This document shows positions 16,405 to 26,536 of a stretch of 48,846 nt of DNA, piece by piece (the first letter of the stretch is position 1; each line of letters starts with the position of its first letter). The notes under the pieces are model-generated. The model was given only the letters and a program-made list of their open reading frames with translations. It searched no databases and was not told the DNA's origin. A program made the position numbers and the translations under genes. Source of the stretch: Anaerolineaceae bacterium. GTDB lineage: Bacteria > Chloroflexota > Anaerolineae > Aggregatilineales > Phototrophicaceae. Location of the stretch: assembly GCA_007693385.1 (NCBI GenBank), contig REDR01000116.1:1-48846 (forward strand). The letters run 5' to 3'.

Positions 16405-17784
16405 ATGAGCAAAAGATTATTAGGAATTTTTGTGCTGATCGCGATGCTGGCGCTTTCCGCCGGTGTTGTTGCCGCGCAAGACGACGATGACGACGGTGCC
16501 TTCGACATCATGGCACTGATGGAAGCTGAAGACCCCCGCTTCACGTGGGAAAACCTCGATGAGTTCGCTGATCTGGGTTTGGAAGGTACGACAGTGACCA
16601 TCTTCGGCGCGTTCGTCGATGAAGACGCCCGCCGCTTCGAGCAGGCCATCCGCCCGTTCGTCGCCGCCACCGGCATTGAAGTTGAATATGAAGGCTCCGG
16701 CGACTTCGAGACGCTGGTCGTCGTCCGCACCGAAGGCGGCACCCCGCCCGACATCGCGGCCTTCCCCCAGCCCGGTCTGTTTGAAGACCTCGCTGACTTC
16801 GCCGTGCGTGTGCGCGAAGACATCGAAGAGATCAAGAACGAGCAGTTCGACAGCGGTTGGGTCGAGCTAGTCACCGTCGACGGTGAGATGAAGGCCGTTG
16901 TGTATCGCGGTAACATCAAGAGCCTTGTGTGGTACAACCCCAGCCAGTTTGATCGCTTCGGCTATGAAATCCCCGAAACATGGGACGCCATGATCGAACT
17001 CAGCGACCTGATGGTTGAAGACGGCTTTACCCCGTGGTGTGTCGGCATCGAAAGCTCGGCGGCCACTGGTTGGGTCATCACCGACTGGGTGGAAGACATC
17101 CTGCTTCGTACCGCTTCGCCGGAAACCTATGATGCGTGGGTACGCCACGACATCCCGTTCGATGATCCGGCAATCGTCAACGCGCTGGAACTGGCTGGCG
17201 AGATCATCCTGAACCCCGACTACGTGTTCGGTGGTACCGACGCGGTCTTGACGACCCCGTTCGGCGATGCCGCTGATGGCTTGTTCCCGGCTGAAGGCCA
17301 GGACCCCGACTGCTTCCTGCATCGTCAGGCGAGCTTCATCCCCGCGTTCTTCCCGGATGGCGTCGAAATCGCGCCTGAGGGCGACGCCTGGGCGTTCTAC
17401 CTGCCGGGCATCGACGAAGAATTCGGTAATCCGGTTCTGACCGCTGGCGACCTGTACGCGCCGTTCGCGGATCGTCCGGAAGTCATGGAAGTGCTGAAGT
17501 ATCTGGCTCTGCCGCTGTCGCAGGAAATCTGGGCGGCTCAGGGTGGGTTCGTTCCGCCGAACTTCACCCACAGCTTTGACGTGTACCCGACTGAACTTGA
17601 CCGCCTGTTCGCCGAGTTGCTGGCCAGCGCGGACGTGACACGCTTCGACGCCTCGGACATGATGCCGGGTGCGATTGGCGCGGGCGCGTTCTGGAGCGCG
17701 GCAACCGAGTGGGTGCGCGGCACCTTCACTGCGGCTGAGGCGATGGCCGAAGTTGAAGCGGCGTGGACTGCCCTCGAGCAATAG
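16405..17784 (+). CDS. Alpha-glucoside-type ABC transporter substrate-binding protein (AglE-like)
   Basis: 459 residues from the ATG at 16405 (GGAG 10 nt upstream). A signal peptide ends near VVAAQ (residue 24) with no lipobox. After an Asp-rich stretch the mature protein has the cluster D / MalE fold: TVTIFGAFVDEDARRFEQAI, GTPPDIAAFPQPGLFEDLA, YRGNIKSLVWYNPSQF and YEIPETWDAMIELSD. It is the closest in character to AglE-type alpha-glucoside (sucrose, trehalose, maltose) binders. Its partners are the two permeases downstream, separated by a stem-loop. No ATPase gene is in the cluster, so a shared MsmX/UgpC-type ATPase is likely. TreS downstream suggests trehalose or maltose as substrate. Confidence 0.9.
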   Translation: MSKRLLGIFVLIAMLALSAGVVAAQDDDDDGAFDIMALMEAEDPRFTWENLDEFADLGLEGTTVTIFGAFVDEDARRFEQAIRPFVAATGIEVEYEGSGDFETLVVVRTEGGTPPDIAAFPQPGLFEDLADFAVRVREDIEEIKNEQFDSGWVELVTVDGEMKAVVYRGNIKSLVWYNPSQFDRFGYEIPETWDAMIELSDLMVEDGFTPWCVGIESSAATGWVITDWVEDILLRTASPETYDAWVRHDIPFDDPAIVNALELAGEIILNPDYVFGGTDAVLTTPFGDAADGLFPAEGQDPDCFLHRQASFIPAFFPDGVEIAPEGDAWAFYLPGIDEEFGNPVLTAGDLYAPFADRPEVMEVLKYLALPLSQEIWAAQGGFVPPNFTHSFDVYPTELDRLFAELLASADVTRFDASDMMPGAIGAGAFWSAATEWVRGTFTAAEAMAEVEAAWTALEQ

Positions 17785-17814
17785 TCCGCCGCCAACAACA
17801 ACAAGATTAAAAAC

Positions 17815-17865
17815 CAAAGAGGCGGGTCATTTTCCCAATAGTTGGCGGATGACTCCGCCTCTTTG
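17815..17865 (+). terminator. Intercistronic stem-loop between binding protein and permease
   Basis: Perfect 11-bp arms CAAAGAGGCGG / CCGCCTCTTTG (17815-17825 / 17855-17865) with a 29-nt loop are followed by TTTAAG. The T-tract is weak, so it may be a leaky terminator or an RNA stabiliser. Such elements commonly raise binding-protein levels above permease levels in sugar ABC operons. Confidence 0.65.
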
Positions 17866-17929
17866 TTTAAGTATGGTGTGCAAAAAAGGTCACTCCGTCA
17901 TCAAATAGGGGTTTTTAGGAGAACCAATT

Positions 17930-19345
17930 ATGGATCAATTTCTTTCGCAATTAGCCCAGGCAGGATTGGCTATTGTGCTGGGTGTGGGGGGTATGATCGC
18001 GTACTACTTCGGTACGAATCTATTCATCGAACGCTTCAGCGACAACGTTAAAACCCGTGTGCGGCCATGGCTCTTCGTCGGCCCGGCACTGCTGGTACTG
18101 TTCGCCTTTCTGGTCTATCCGGCCATTCGCACATTTTACCTCAGCTTTACCGACAACAACCCGCGTACCGATGTTGTAGTACGCCTTCCGGCGGGCTTCG
18201 AGGAACGGATAGAAGCGGAGATGGTAACGCGGCGTAACGGCACCATCAACGAAATGGAAGCGAGCAACGACTTCACCGTGATTGATGGCGTCATCCGTCA
18301 GAGCTTCCTGCCTACTGTCGGCGCTTTCGTGCGCGATCTAGCCGGTGATGATGCGTTATTTTATTTCCTATACGATAAGGGGCAGGTGCAACTACGCCAC
18401 GACCGCGAATTTGACGACGAAGTGCTGACGCTAGTCGGCAGTCTGGGCGGCGTGATTGATGAAGAAGGTAGACGCCCCCGCGAAGGTCTGTCATTCGTAC
18501 CCTTCACGCTGGACACAGACCAGATTCCGGCACTGCAAAGCGGCCTAGAATCCATCGGCGGTGAGGATGCCTTCGTCGCGTCCATACAGGCCGGTAGCCG
18601 TCAAATACACGTGCTGGATAATTACCGTTGGGCGTTCACCGACAGCCGCATGTTGGAATCCTTCGGCAATAATTTGCTGTGGTTGATCCTCGTGCCGACG
18701 TTCAGTACCGGTTTAGGCTTGCTGATCGCTATTCTGGCTGACCGCGTGAAGTGGGAGAGCTTCGCTAAGGCGCTGATCTTCCTGCCGATGGCGATTTCAT
18801 TCGTCGGCGCGTCGGTTATCTGGCGCTTCATCTACTTCTATCGGCCCGAGGGTGCCGATCAAATCGGATTACTGAACGCGATGATTACATCATTCGGCGG
18901 CCAGCCGGTAGCGTGGCTGACCGTGCCCACCGTCAACAACATCGCGTTGATCGTCATTTTGATCTGGATTCAGACCGGTTTTGCGATGGTCTTGCTCTCC
19001 GCCGCGCTGAAGGGCGTGCCGGATGAGACGATAGAGGCGGCACGTATTGACGGCGCGGGCGAAATCCGCATCTTCTTCCGCATCATCATCCCGCAGATCA
19101 CCAGCACCATCGCCGTTGTGATGACGACCATCATCATCCTCGTGCTGAAGGTGTTCGACATCCCCTACGTGATGACCAGTGGTGAGTTCGGGACGGAAGT
19201 GCTGGCAAATGTGATGTACGTGCAGATGTTCAACGCATCCAATTTCCCGCGTGGTAGTGTGGTAGCCGTCATCCTGATGGTGGCCGTGTTGCCCGTCATG
19301 TATATCAACATCCGCCGTTTCCAGCGTGAGGAGGCATTCCGCTAA
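17930..19345 (+). CDS. Sugar ABC permease, AglF/MalF-like, with extracytoplasmic insertion
   Basis: 471 residues against about 300 for typical AglF. An extra N-terminal helix (about 8-30) precedes the normal first helix (about 44-68, VGPALLVLFAFLVYPAI). About 150 residues of soluble sequence (about 75-225) then separate it from the usual N-Y-R-W entry into the core. The core holds the EAA loop (ETIEAARIDGAGEIRIFFRIIIPQ, about 365-390) that contacts the ATPase. The ATG at 17930 has AGGAG upstream. It overlaps the next permease by TAATG, so the two are coupled. Confidence 0.88.
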   Translation: MDQFLSQLAQAGLAIVLGVGGMIAYYFGTNLFIERFSDNVKTRVRPWLFVGPALLVLFAFLVYPAIRTFYLSFTDNNPRTDVVVRLPAGFEERIEAEMVTRRNGTINEMEASNDFTVIDGVIRQSFLPTVGAFVRDLAGDDALFYFLYDKGQVQLRHDREFDDEVLTLVGSLGGVIDEEGRRPREGLSFVPFTLDTDQIPALQSGLESIGGEDAFVASIQAGSRQIHVLDNYRWAFTDSRMLESFGNNLLWLILVPTFSTGLGLLIAILADRVKWESFAKALIFLPMAISFVGASVIWRFIYFYRPEGADQIGLLNAMITSFGGQPVAWLTVPTVNNIALIVILIWIQTGFAMVLLSAALKGVPDETIEAARIDGAGEIRIFFRIIIPQITSTIAVVMTTIIILVLKVFDIPYVMTSGEFGTEVLANVMYVQMFNASNFPRGSVVAVILMVAVLPVMYINIRRFQREEAFR

Positions 19346-21159
19346 TGGCTGGTACAACAATCCAACAAGAAACCCGTTACAACGGTACGCATAAATCAGC
19401 TTTACAGATCATCTTCGGGCGGACGTTCGGCAATACGCTGGTACAGGTCGCGCTGGTGCTGATCTGTGTGCTGTGGAGTGTGCCGACGCTCGGCCTGTTC
19501 ATCAGTTCATTCCGCACCGCCGACGACATCAGCAGTACCGGCTGGTGGACGTTCATTCAAGGGCCGGGCGAATCGCCGCGTGGTGGTTCAATCAGCATCG
19601 TACCGCCGGACGCGGACGGCGCGGCCAATACGCGCTCAATGGTGATCGCGGGCGAGAGCATCCGCTTTGAAGGCGATACCAGCCGCTTGCTACGCGACGC
19701 GCCGGGCGGCATTCCGGGCGCCAGCATCGCCAGCTTCGGCGTGACCAGCATTCGCGGCGAGCTAGAAATCACCGCGTTTGACGAGCCGTTCCGTGTGCCC
19801 TACGCCGGAACCATCGCGGTATCCGAAGACGGCACATTTGAATATCAACGCGCCGCCGGTTTTGAGGGCGTGTTCGATCCGTCGGTGACTGTGCCGGAAG
19901 ACGGCGAATTGCCGTTCACCATCACGTACTCACTGGAAGGTCTTGACCTGATACAGGAGCCGTTTGAGGTTGACCTGATCGAGCGTAGCATCCGCGTTCC
20001 GGCGTACAACGAGCCGGTGCAGATCGGCGACATCGGGCAGATCGTCGTCTCCGGCATTGACGAATACGAGTTCACGCCGGATGAAGATTACGCTTACGGC
20101 GAATACTTCGAGTTGATCTTCCCTGAAGAAGCGGAAGAGCCGCCGTTTGAACTGCGCTATCGCATCGCGCCATTCGGCGAACGGCTGAATCTGGTGGTGG
20201 CTTTCGCCTTCGTGGAATCCGATGGCACGATCACCGCCGAGCCACGCGGCGCGACCACCAGCATTAGCGTCTCCACCGATGCCGACGTGACGCAATTCCC
20301 CTTCACCCTGCAATATGAAGCGGAACGGCGCGGCGGGCGCATCGTCACAGTGGATGCCGGTACGCCGATTGTGATTCCCGAAGTCGGTGAATTGCTGATC
20401 GAAGGCGACGGCAGTCTGAGCTTCGAGGCTGATCCCGATTTCGTCGGCGAAATCGCCTATCGTCACGACATCCGCAACCCGTTCGTCACGATGGACAACT
20501 ACGAATTCGTCGTCACCGAAGACCGCATGGACACCGCGTTCTTCAACAGCTTGACGGTTGTCATCCCGGCGACCATCATCCCGATTGCGCTGGCGGCGTT
20601 CGCGGCTTATGCCTTTAGCTGGATGGACTTCCCCGGACGGCGTGTGCTGTTCGTGATCGTGGTCGGCTTGATGGTCGTGCCGCTACAGGTGGCCTTCATC
20701 CCGCTATTGCAGGCGTACCGCCCGCTCGGTCTCAACGAGTCGTTCTTAGGTCTGTGGCTAGCCCATACCGGATTCGGTATGCCGTTGGCGGTGTTCCTCT
20801 TGCGGAACTACATCGCCGGCCTGCCGCGAGAGTTGATCGAGTCCGCGTCGATTGACGGCGCATCGCACTTCACCATCTTCATGCGTCTGGTGTTGCCGCT
20901 ATCGGTTCCGGCGCTGGCCGCCTTCGCTATCTTCCAGTTCCTGTGGGTGTGGAATGACTTGCTGGTGGCGCTGGTGTTCCTCGGCAACCGTCCGGTAGTG
21001 ACATCACGCCTGTCGGAGATGGTCGGGTCGCGTGGGCAGGACTGGCACGTGCTGACCTCCGGTGCGTTCATCACGATGATTATCCCGCTGATCGTCTTCT
21101 TCAGCTTACAGCGCTACTTCGTGCGCGGTCTGCTGGCCGGGTCGGTCAAGGGCGGCTGA
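19345..21159 (+). CDS. Sugar ABC permease, AglG/MalG-like, with large cadherin-like insertion
   Basis: 604 residues; typical AglG/MalG proteins have about 280-380. After the first helix (about 30-53, LVQVALVLICVLWSVPTLGLF) comes an insertion of about 310 residues before the normal core resumes at DNYEFV (about 380). The core has five helices and an EAA loop (RELIESASIDGASHFTIFMRL, about 493-513). The insert contains three copies of a short motif of Gly-x-Leu/Ile-x-Val/Ile, a D/G turn, an aromatic strand and F-x-G, near residues 153, 230 and 347. It looks like tandem cadherin/Ig-like beta domains outside the membrane. No frame break is seen. Confidence 0.88.
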   Translation: MAGTTIQQETRYNGTHKSALQIIFGRTFGNTLVQVALVLICVLWSVPTLGLFISSFRTADDISSTGWWTFIQGPGESPRGGSISIVPPDADGAANTRSMVIAGESIRFEGDTSRLLRDAPGGIPGASIASFGVTSIRGELEITAFDEPFRVPYAGTIAVSEDGTFEYQRAAGFEGVFDPSVTVPEDGELPFTITYSLEGLDLIQEPFEVDLIERSIRVPAYNEPVQIGDIGQIVVSGIDEYEFTPDEDYAYGEYFELIFPEEAEEPPFELRYRIAPFGERLNLVVAFAFVESDGTITAEPRGATTSISVSTDADVTQFPFTLQYEAERRGGRIVTVDAGTPIVIPEVGELLIEGDGSLSFEADPDFVGEIAYRHDIRNPFVTMDNYEFVVTEDRMDTAFFNSLTVVIPATIIPIALAAFAAYAFSWMDFPGRRVLFVIVVGLMVVPLQVAFIPLLQAYRPLGLNESFLGLWLAHTGFGMPLAVFLLRNYIAGLPRELIESASIDGASHFTIFMRLVLPLSVPALAAFAIFQFLWVWNDLLVALVFLGNRPVVTSRLSEMVGSRGQDWHVLTSGAFITMIIPLIVFFSLQRYFVRGLLAGSVKGG

Positions 21160-21190
21160 TAGTCATTCCATTTTGTAACAGAAGCAGTAC

Positions 21191-21221
21191 AATACCCGGT
21201 ATATTCTGCCGGGTATTTTTT
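21191..21221 (+). terminator. Rho-independent terminator of the sugar ABC operon
   Basis: Perfect 9-bp arms AATACCCGG / CCGGGTATT (21191-21199 / 21209-21217) run into TTTTTTG. It lies 30 nt after the permease stop, so treS downstream needs its own promoter or readthrough. Confidence 0.88.
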
Positions 21222-21257
21222 GTAACTAGTCGAGTAGGGAAGGAACAAAAAATGATT

Positions 21258-21360
21258 GTTCTTTTTTCTGTAGAAAAAAGAACCAAAAAAGACTTTTGCA
21301 TCCTTTCAAAAGTTCTTGCCAAAAGTTTTTTGGTGCTACCTTTTTTTCAAAAAAGGTAGC
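21258..21360. repeat. A/T-rich three-hairpin dispersed element, copy 2
   Basis: Near-identical to 15128-15229: the same GTTCTTTTTTCT / AGAAAAAAGAAC hairpin (21258-21283), the same CAAAAAAGACTTTTGCATC centre and the same GCTACCTTTTTT / AAAAAAGGTAGC hairpin (21335-21360). The central loop differs (CCTTTCAAAAGTTCTTGCC). It lies between the ABC operon terminator and treS, 50 nt before the treS start. Confidence 0.85.
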
Positions 21361-21409
21361 AAAGAATCCTTGAGTAGTTACCTTTTTTGTCTGATTAGGA
21401 GATATTTTC

Positions 21410-23017
<1,608 letters not shown>

Positions 23018-23075
23018 TCAACTGTCAAGGCGCTCTCACTGATCGCTCATGGCGATCATGTATCTATTGGACTGT

Positions 23076-23102
23076 GCGGGGGCGTGCGTTATGCGTCCCC
23101 GC
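23076..23102 (+). terminator. Candidate hairpin after treS
   Basis: GCGGGGGCG (23076-23084) pairs with CGTCCCCGC (23094-23102) with one G-U pair. No T-tract follows. A smaller GATCGC/GCGATC hairpin precedes it. Confidence 0.35.
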
Positions 23103-23141
23103 CATGTTTATCAGGCTACATCATCAAAAGGATAATAACCC

Positions 23142-24002
23142 ATGAGCCGTAAGGTCATCGTATTCATTGGCGCTATCGCGCTGTTCGGACTGGGCGCTAT
23201 CGTCGGCGTGCTGGTGTCCAATGCCATCTTCGCCGGTGACGGCCAACCGAGTGAGGAAATCTCCGCGCCGACACTCGATCCCAACGTCACCCCCACCCCC
23301 AGCTATAGCCAGCTACAAGCCACCATCGAAGCGCTAGAAGGCGAACTTGAGGCGGCATTAGCCGAGCCAGAACCAACCGAAGCACCGGCTGAAGAAGAAG
23401 CCGACGCCGAAGAAGAAGCCACCGAAGAAGACACTGCCGACACCGCGACGGGCGAACGGTTGCTGTATCGCATCGCGCAGGAGCAATCCGAAGCGCGGTT
23501 TTACATTGACGAGATTCTCGCCGGTGAGGAGATCACCGTCGTCGGCACGACAAATCAGGTCGCCGGTGATGTGATCGTCGATTTCAGCAATCCGGCCAGC
23601 AGTCAAGTCGGCACGATCCGCATTAACGTCCGCACGCTCCGCACCGACAACAACTTCCGCGATGACGCCATTCGCGGGCGCGTCTTGCAATCATCGCGTG
23701 ATGAATTCGAGTTCGCCGAGTTCGTACCGGCGGAGATCATCGGCCTGCCGGAGAGCGTCGCCGTCGGCGAGACAATCGAATTCGAGATCATCGGCGACCT
23801 GACCTTGCGCGACGTGACGCGGACGCTGACATTCAACGCGACAGTGACCGTCACCGACGAGCAGAGCCTCGCCGGGGTTGCCAGCACGACATTCCCCTAT
23901 CGTGACTTTAACCTGACCGTACCCCAGCCGCCGAGCGTGTCATTCATCGCCGATGATGTCACCATCGAGATTGATTTCGTCGCCCTGCGCGTCGAATCAT
24001 AG
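23142..24002 (+). CDS. Membrane-anchored YceI-like lipocalin-fold protein
   Basis: 286 residues. An N-terminal helix (about 4-28) anchors or exports the protein. A low-complexity acidic linker of Glu/Ala/Thr (about 62-102) follows, with a short coiled-coil-like QLQATIEALEGELEAAL segment before it. Residues about 108-284 form a YceI domain, recognised by ARFYIDEILAG, TVVGTTNQVAG, VRTLRTDNNFRDDAIRGRVL and GDLTLRDVTRTLTF. YceI proteins bind polyprenoid or amphiphilic ligands in a hydrophobic pocket. AAGGAT precedes the ATG. The linker suggests the domain stands off the membrane. Ligand unknown; a link to retinal or carotenoid is only speculation. Confidence 0.87.
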   Translation: MSRKVIVFIGAIALFGLGAIVGVLVSNAIFAGDGQPSEEISAPTLDPNVTPTPSYSQLQATIEALEGELEAALAEPEPTEAPAEEEADAEEEATEEDTADTATGERLLYRIAQEQSEARFYIDEILAGEEITVVGTTNQVAGDVIVDFSNPASSQVGTIRINVRTLRTDNNFRDDAIRGRVLQSSRDEFEFAEFVPAEIIGLPESVAVGETIEFEIIGDLTLRDVTRTLTFNATVTVTDEQSLAGVASTTFPYRDFNLTVPQPPSVSFIADDVTIEIDFVALRVES

Positions 24003-24022
24003 CGCGACAAACGATAATCCGC

Positions 24023-24066
24023 AGGGGCGTAGCGTGCTACATTCTGTAGCGGGCTACGTCCGCCCT
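24023..24066. repeat. Diverged copy of the GGGGCGTAGC palindrome
   Basis: AGGGGCGTAGC (24023-24033) is followed by GTGCTAC, an insert and GCTACGTCCGCCCT. The outer arms pair imperfectly. It lies after the YceI-like gene. Confidence 0.5.
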
Positions 24067-24105
24067 CCTAATTCACAAACCCAACGCAATAAAACGCACA
24101 AAGCA

Positions 24106-24150
24106 TGTTATGATTTATATGAGCAGAAGCGCTAGCTCTAGCTGTTCTGC
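24106..24150 (+). promoter_or_regulatory. Extended -10 box and leader stem-loop
   Basis: TG-t-TATGAT (24106-24114) is a candidate extended -10. Just downstream a stem-loop can form: GCAGAA / TTCTGC (24123-24128 / 24145-24150) enclosing GCTAG / CTAGC (24131-24135 / 24138-24142) with a 2-nt loop. A GGAGG at about 24171 and the ATG at 24184 follow. The stem-loop could be a leader structure for the small gene. Confidence 0.4.
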
Positions 24151-24183
24151 GTGATAAATATAGTTTTTTGGAGGATTTTTAGT

Positions 24184-24498
24184 ATGTACGTGCAGATCAT
24201 CACCATAAAAGCACCCGTCGGAGAAATTAACAGTATACGTCATTTTATCCAGAATGACTATCTGCCACAGATGAAACAGGTCGCGGGGTTCTCTCAGGCA
24301 CATTTTCTGGAGCAAATGGATGACCGCGACACCGCCAAGTTGATCGTGTATTGGCGCGACCAGACATCGGCTGAAAACGCCAATGGCACCGGCTTATTGA
24401 TGGACGCGGCGACCAGCCTTGTCGCGCATGTACCCGGCACCCGCGTTCAGCGCACCGGCTACATCATGCACAACCAGCTCGCAGTCGAAAACGCCTAG
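24184..24498 (+). CDS. Small ferredoxin-fold protein, antibiotic-biosynthesis-monooxygenase-like
   Basis: 104 residues from the ATG at 24184, chosen because GGAGG lies 8 nt upstream; an earlier in-frame start has none. The pattern MYVQIITIKAPVGEINSIRHFIQ ... VAGFSQAHFLEQMDDRDTAKLIVYWRDQTSAENA is the beta-alpha-beta arrangement of dimeric ABM/heme-degrading-like domains. The residues that would mark heme oxygenase activity are not obvious. It could be a small stress-related monooxygenase or a pure structural dimer. Confidence 0.65.
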   Translation: MYVQIITIKAPVGEINSIRHFIQNDYLPQMKQVAGFSQAHFLEQMDDRDTAKLIVYWRDQTSAENANGTGLLMDAATSLVAHVPGTRVQRTGYIMHNQLAVENA

Positions 24499-24506
24499 AT
24501 CGCCAA

Positions 24507-24532
24507 CAGGGGCGTAGCGTGCTACGCCCCTG
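24507..24532. terminator. Perfect palindrome between convergent genes (CAGGGGCGTAGC arms)
   Basis: 12-bp perfect arms CAGGGGCGTAGC / GCTACGCCCCTG with loop GT. It sits between the convergent ABM-like gene and the glycoside hydrolase gene. No T-tract, so it may be a REP-like element as much as a terminator. Confidence 0.6.
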
Positions 24533-24574
24533 CACCATTCTCGTTTGTTTAGGATCACAATTTGCCGCGCCGCC

Positions 24575-26503
24575 TCATCCGCCTTCGACGGTGGTCATCG
24601 CCTGCGCTTGCATCCGCACATTGTCCGACCAGTTACCCGCCGAATCCACCATCCACGCCGCGAATTCATACGTCTGACCGGGCACGCCGTCGAACATCGC
24701 GCCGGTTTCGCCCGTCGTCTGCCACGACTGCCAATCGCCACCAGCCTCACGCGCCCAGATCACAAAATAATCGACATCGCCCTCGCCCACCCAGTTGACT
24801 TCAAAGCGCGGCGGGCTGATTTCCGGTAGCGGTAAGATGCTGGCCTGTGGCGCGTTCGATCCGCCGAGTGAGAATGTCGGCGTCGGCGCGGGCGTCGGTG
24901 TGGGCGCGGGCGTCTCGGACGGTAGCGGATCGACGCCGACGGGGATCACATCATCGGAGCGGCGCTCGATCAGGATGTACGGCATTCCGCCAATCGCCAG
25001 TCCGCCAAACGGCCCGCCACTGCGTATCGCGCTGGGCGTGGCGGGCGGCAACGTGACGCGATACAGCCCGTCATCGTCGGGGTTGATGGCGAGATTGCTC
25101 TGCAAAGAGATCAACCGCCCGCCTAACCCTACCGGCTCAATCTCGATGGTGGCGGGCGCGGTGCGGCGGTTCCACATCACCAGAATGCGCTCGTCGGCTT
25201 GCGGACGCTCGAAGGCCAGCATGGTGAAGCGCTCATCCAACCACATCGGGCTATCAAGCGGGCGAAACTGTTCGCCACTAAAGACACGCGCCATCAACCG
25301 GAACGCATCCGCTACCGGACGGGCGGTGCCCGGCGCTGGATGCTGGCTGAAGCAGATCGAATCGGCGTGGTTGCGGAACATGCCGAAGGCGTCGCCATAG
25401 CACCAGCCATCATCACGACACAGGTCGCCGTTATGCGGCGGGAAGTCGGTCCCGGCGGGTTGGTCGCCGCAATCGTCATAAAGCTGATGGTAAAACACCT
25501 TATCCGCGCCCGCGTGCCACGCATGGACGGTACTCTGGATGAAATACCATGCTTGCTGTTGCAGGTCGGCTAGATGCGGGGTATCCGAGCGCCATGTCGG
25601 GCCGGGATAGTCGTCCCACACCGAAATGCCGCTTTCATTCACCCAGATCGGGCGCTCGAAGCCGAAAGCCCGCATCGTCTGGCGGGCGAATAGCGTCAGC
25701 CAGCCGCTACGCCATGGGTCGATGTAGCTATGCACGCCGACTAAATCCATGTACCAATTGAAGCGCTCGTGGTCGGGGTCTTGCACCAGCACGTTCAACA
25801 CTTGCGCTAGAAAGTTCTGCTCGGTGGGGAACAGCAGGCCGCCGAACATCACCTGCGCCGACGGATCAACCGATTTGATGACGATATAGCTCACTTTCAG
25901 CATTCGCGCATAGTCGTTGACGCCGCCGCGCCAGAAGTTCTCGAAGTCCGGCTCGTTCCATACTTCCCACACGCGGATTCCAGCATCCGGCGGCAGGCGA
26001 AACGCGGTAGGCATCAACCCGCCCGGACGATAGCGGCGCACCGCGTTCCACACGTACAGCGCCCACGGGTTATCGCGGTTGATGGTCTTGCCCGCGCCCG
26101 GCTCGTCGCTCCCATCGCTGAAGATCGGCGCGTGCAGGCCGCTGATGCTATCTCCGGCACGGTATCGCGGCGGCACGCCGAGCAAAATGGCGTTGATCTG
26201 TAGGCCGTGCCGCAAATCGTCGTGTACCTGCCGATCATACGCCGACCAATCCCACACGCCGGAGCTATGCGACACGCGATCCCAATAAATCGGCCAGCGA
26301 TTCCAGCCCGCGCCCAGTTGTAGCGCCTGCTGATAGCGTTCCGACGGCGTGACTTCGCCGGAGAGCGAGATATGGGCGATGCCCAGCCGGTCAGCGCGGG
26401 CGTGCGGCTGTTGCGCGGTATCCGACGCCGACGGCGACGAATGAGCGAAAAGCGCGATCAGAGTGAATAGGACAGCTAGTTTAATCAACATTTTGACATT
26501 CAC
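24575..26503 (-). CDS. Secreted clan-A glycoside hydrolase-like protein with C-terminal beta domain
   Basis: 642 residues. A signal peptide (about 1-26) precedes a TIM-barrel of the GH-A type (about 35-420). The acid/base is E184 in WEVWNEPD and the nucleophile is E290 in PIWVNESG, both on expected barrel strands; the family could be GH39-like or a relative. After it come a beta domain (about 420-530), a TPTPAPTPT linker (about 535-550) and a fibronectin-like domain (WVGEGDVDYFVIWAREAGGDWQSW). The GTG at 26503 is annotated; an ATG four codons later is equally possible. It is the last gene of the minus-strand run and ends against a palindrome. Confidence 0.83.
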   Translation of the reverse strand: MNVKMLIKLAVLFTLIALFAHSSPSASDTAQQPHARADRLGIAHISLSGEVTPSERYQQALQLGAGWNRWPIYWDRVSHSSGVWDWSAYDRQVHDDLRHGLQINAILLGVPPRYRAGDSISGLHAPIFSDGSDEPGAGKTINRDNPWALYVWNAVRRYRPGGLMPTAFRLPPDAGIRVWEVWNEPDFENFWRGGVNDYARMLKVSYIVIKSVDPSAQVMFGGLLFPTEQNFLAQVLNVLVQDPDHERFNWYMDLVGVHSYIDPWRSGWLTLFARQTMRAFGFERPIWVNESGISVWDDYPGPTWRSDTPHLADLQQQAWYFIQSTVHAWHAGADKVFYHQLYDDCGDQPAGTDFPPHNGDLCRDDGWCYGDAFGMFRNHADSICFSQHPAPGTARPVADAFRLMARVFSGEQFRPLDSPMWLDERFTMLAFERPQADERILVMWNRRTAPATIEIEPVGLGGRLISLQSNLAINPDDDGLYRVTLPPATPSAIRSGGPFGGLAIGGMPYILIERRSDDVIPVGVDPLPSETPAPTPTPAPTPTFSLGGSNAPQASILPLPEISPPRFEVNWVGEGDVDYFVIWAREAGGDWQSWQTTGETGAMFDGVPGQTYEFAAWMVDSAGNWSDNVRMQAQAMTTVEGG

Positions 26504-26536
26504 GATACACTTTTGACTGTGAATAGCGTCGCGCTA

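Noticed and set aside
16405-21159. ATPase subunit within the sugar porter
   Set aside because: No Walker A/ABC signature gene exists in this interval; the ATPase must be elsewhere.
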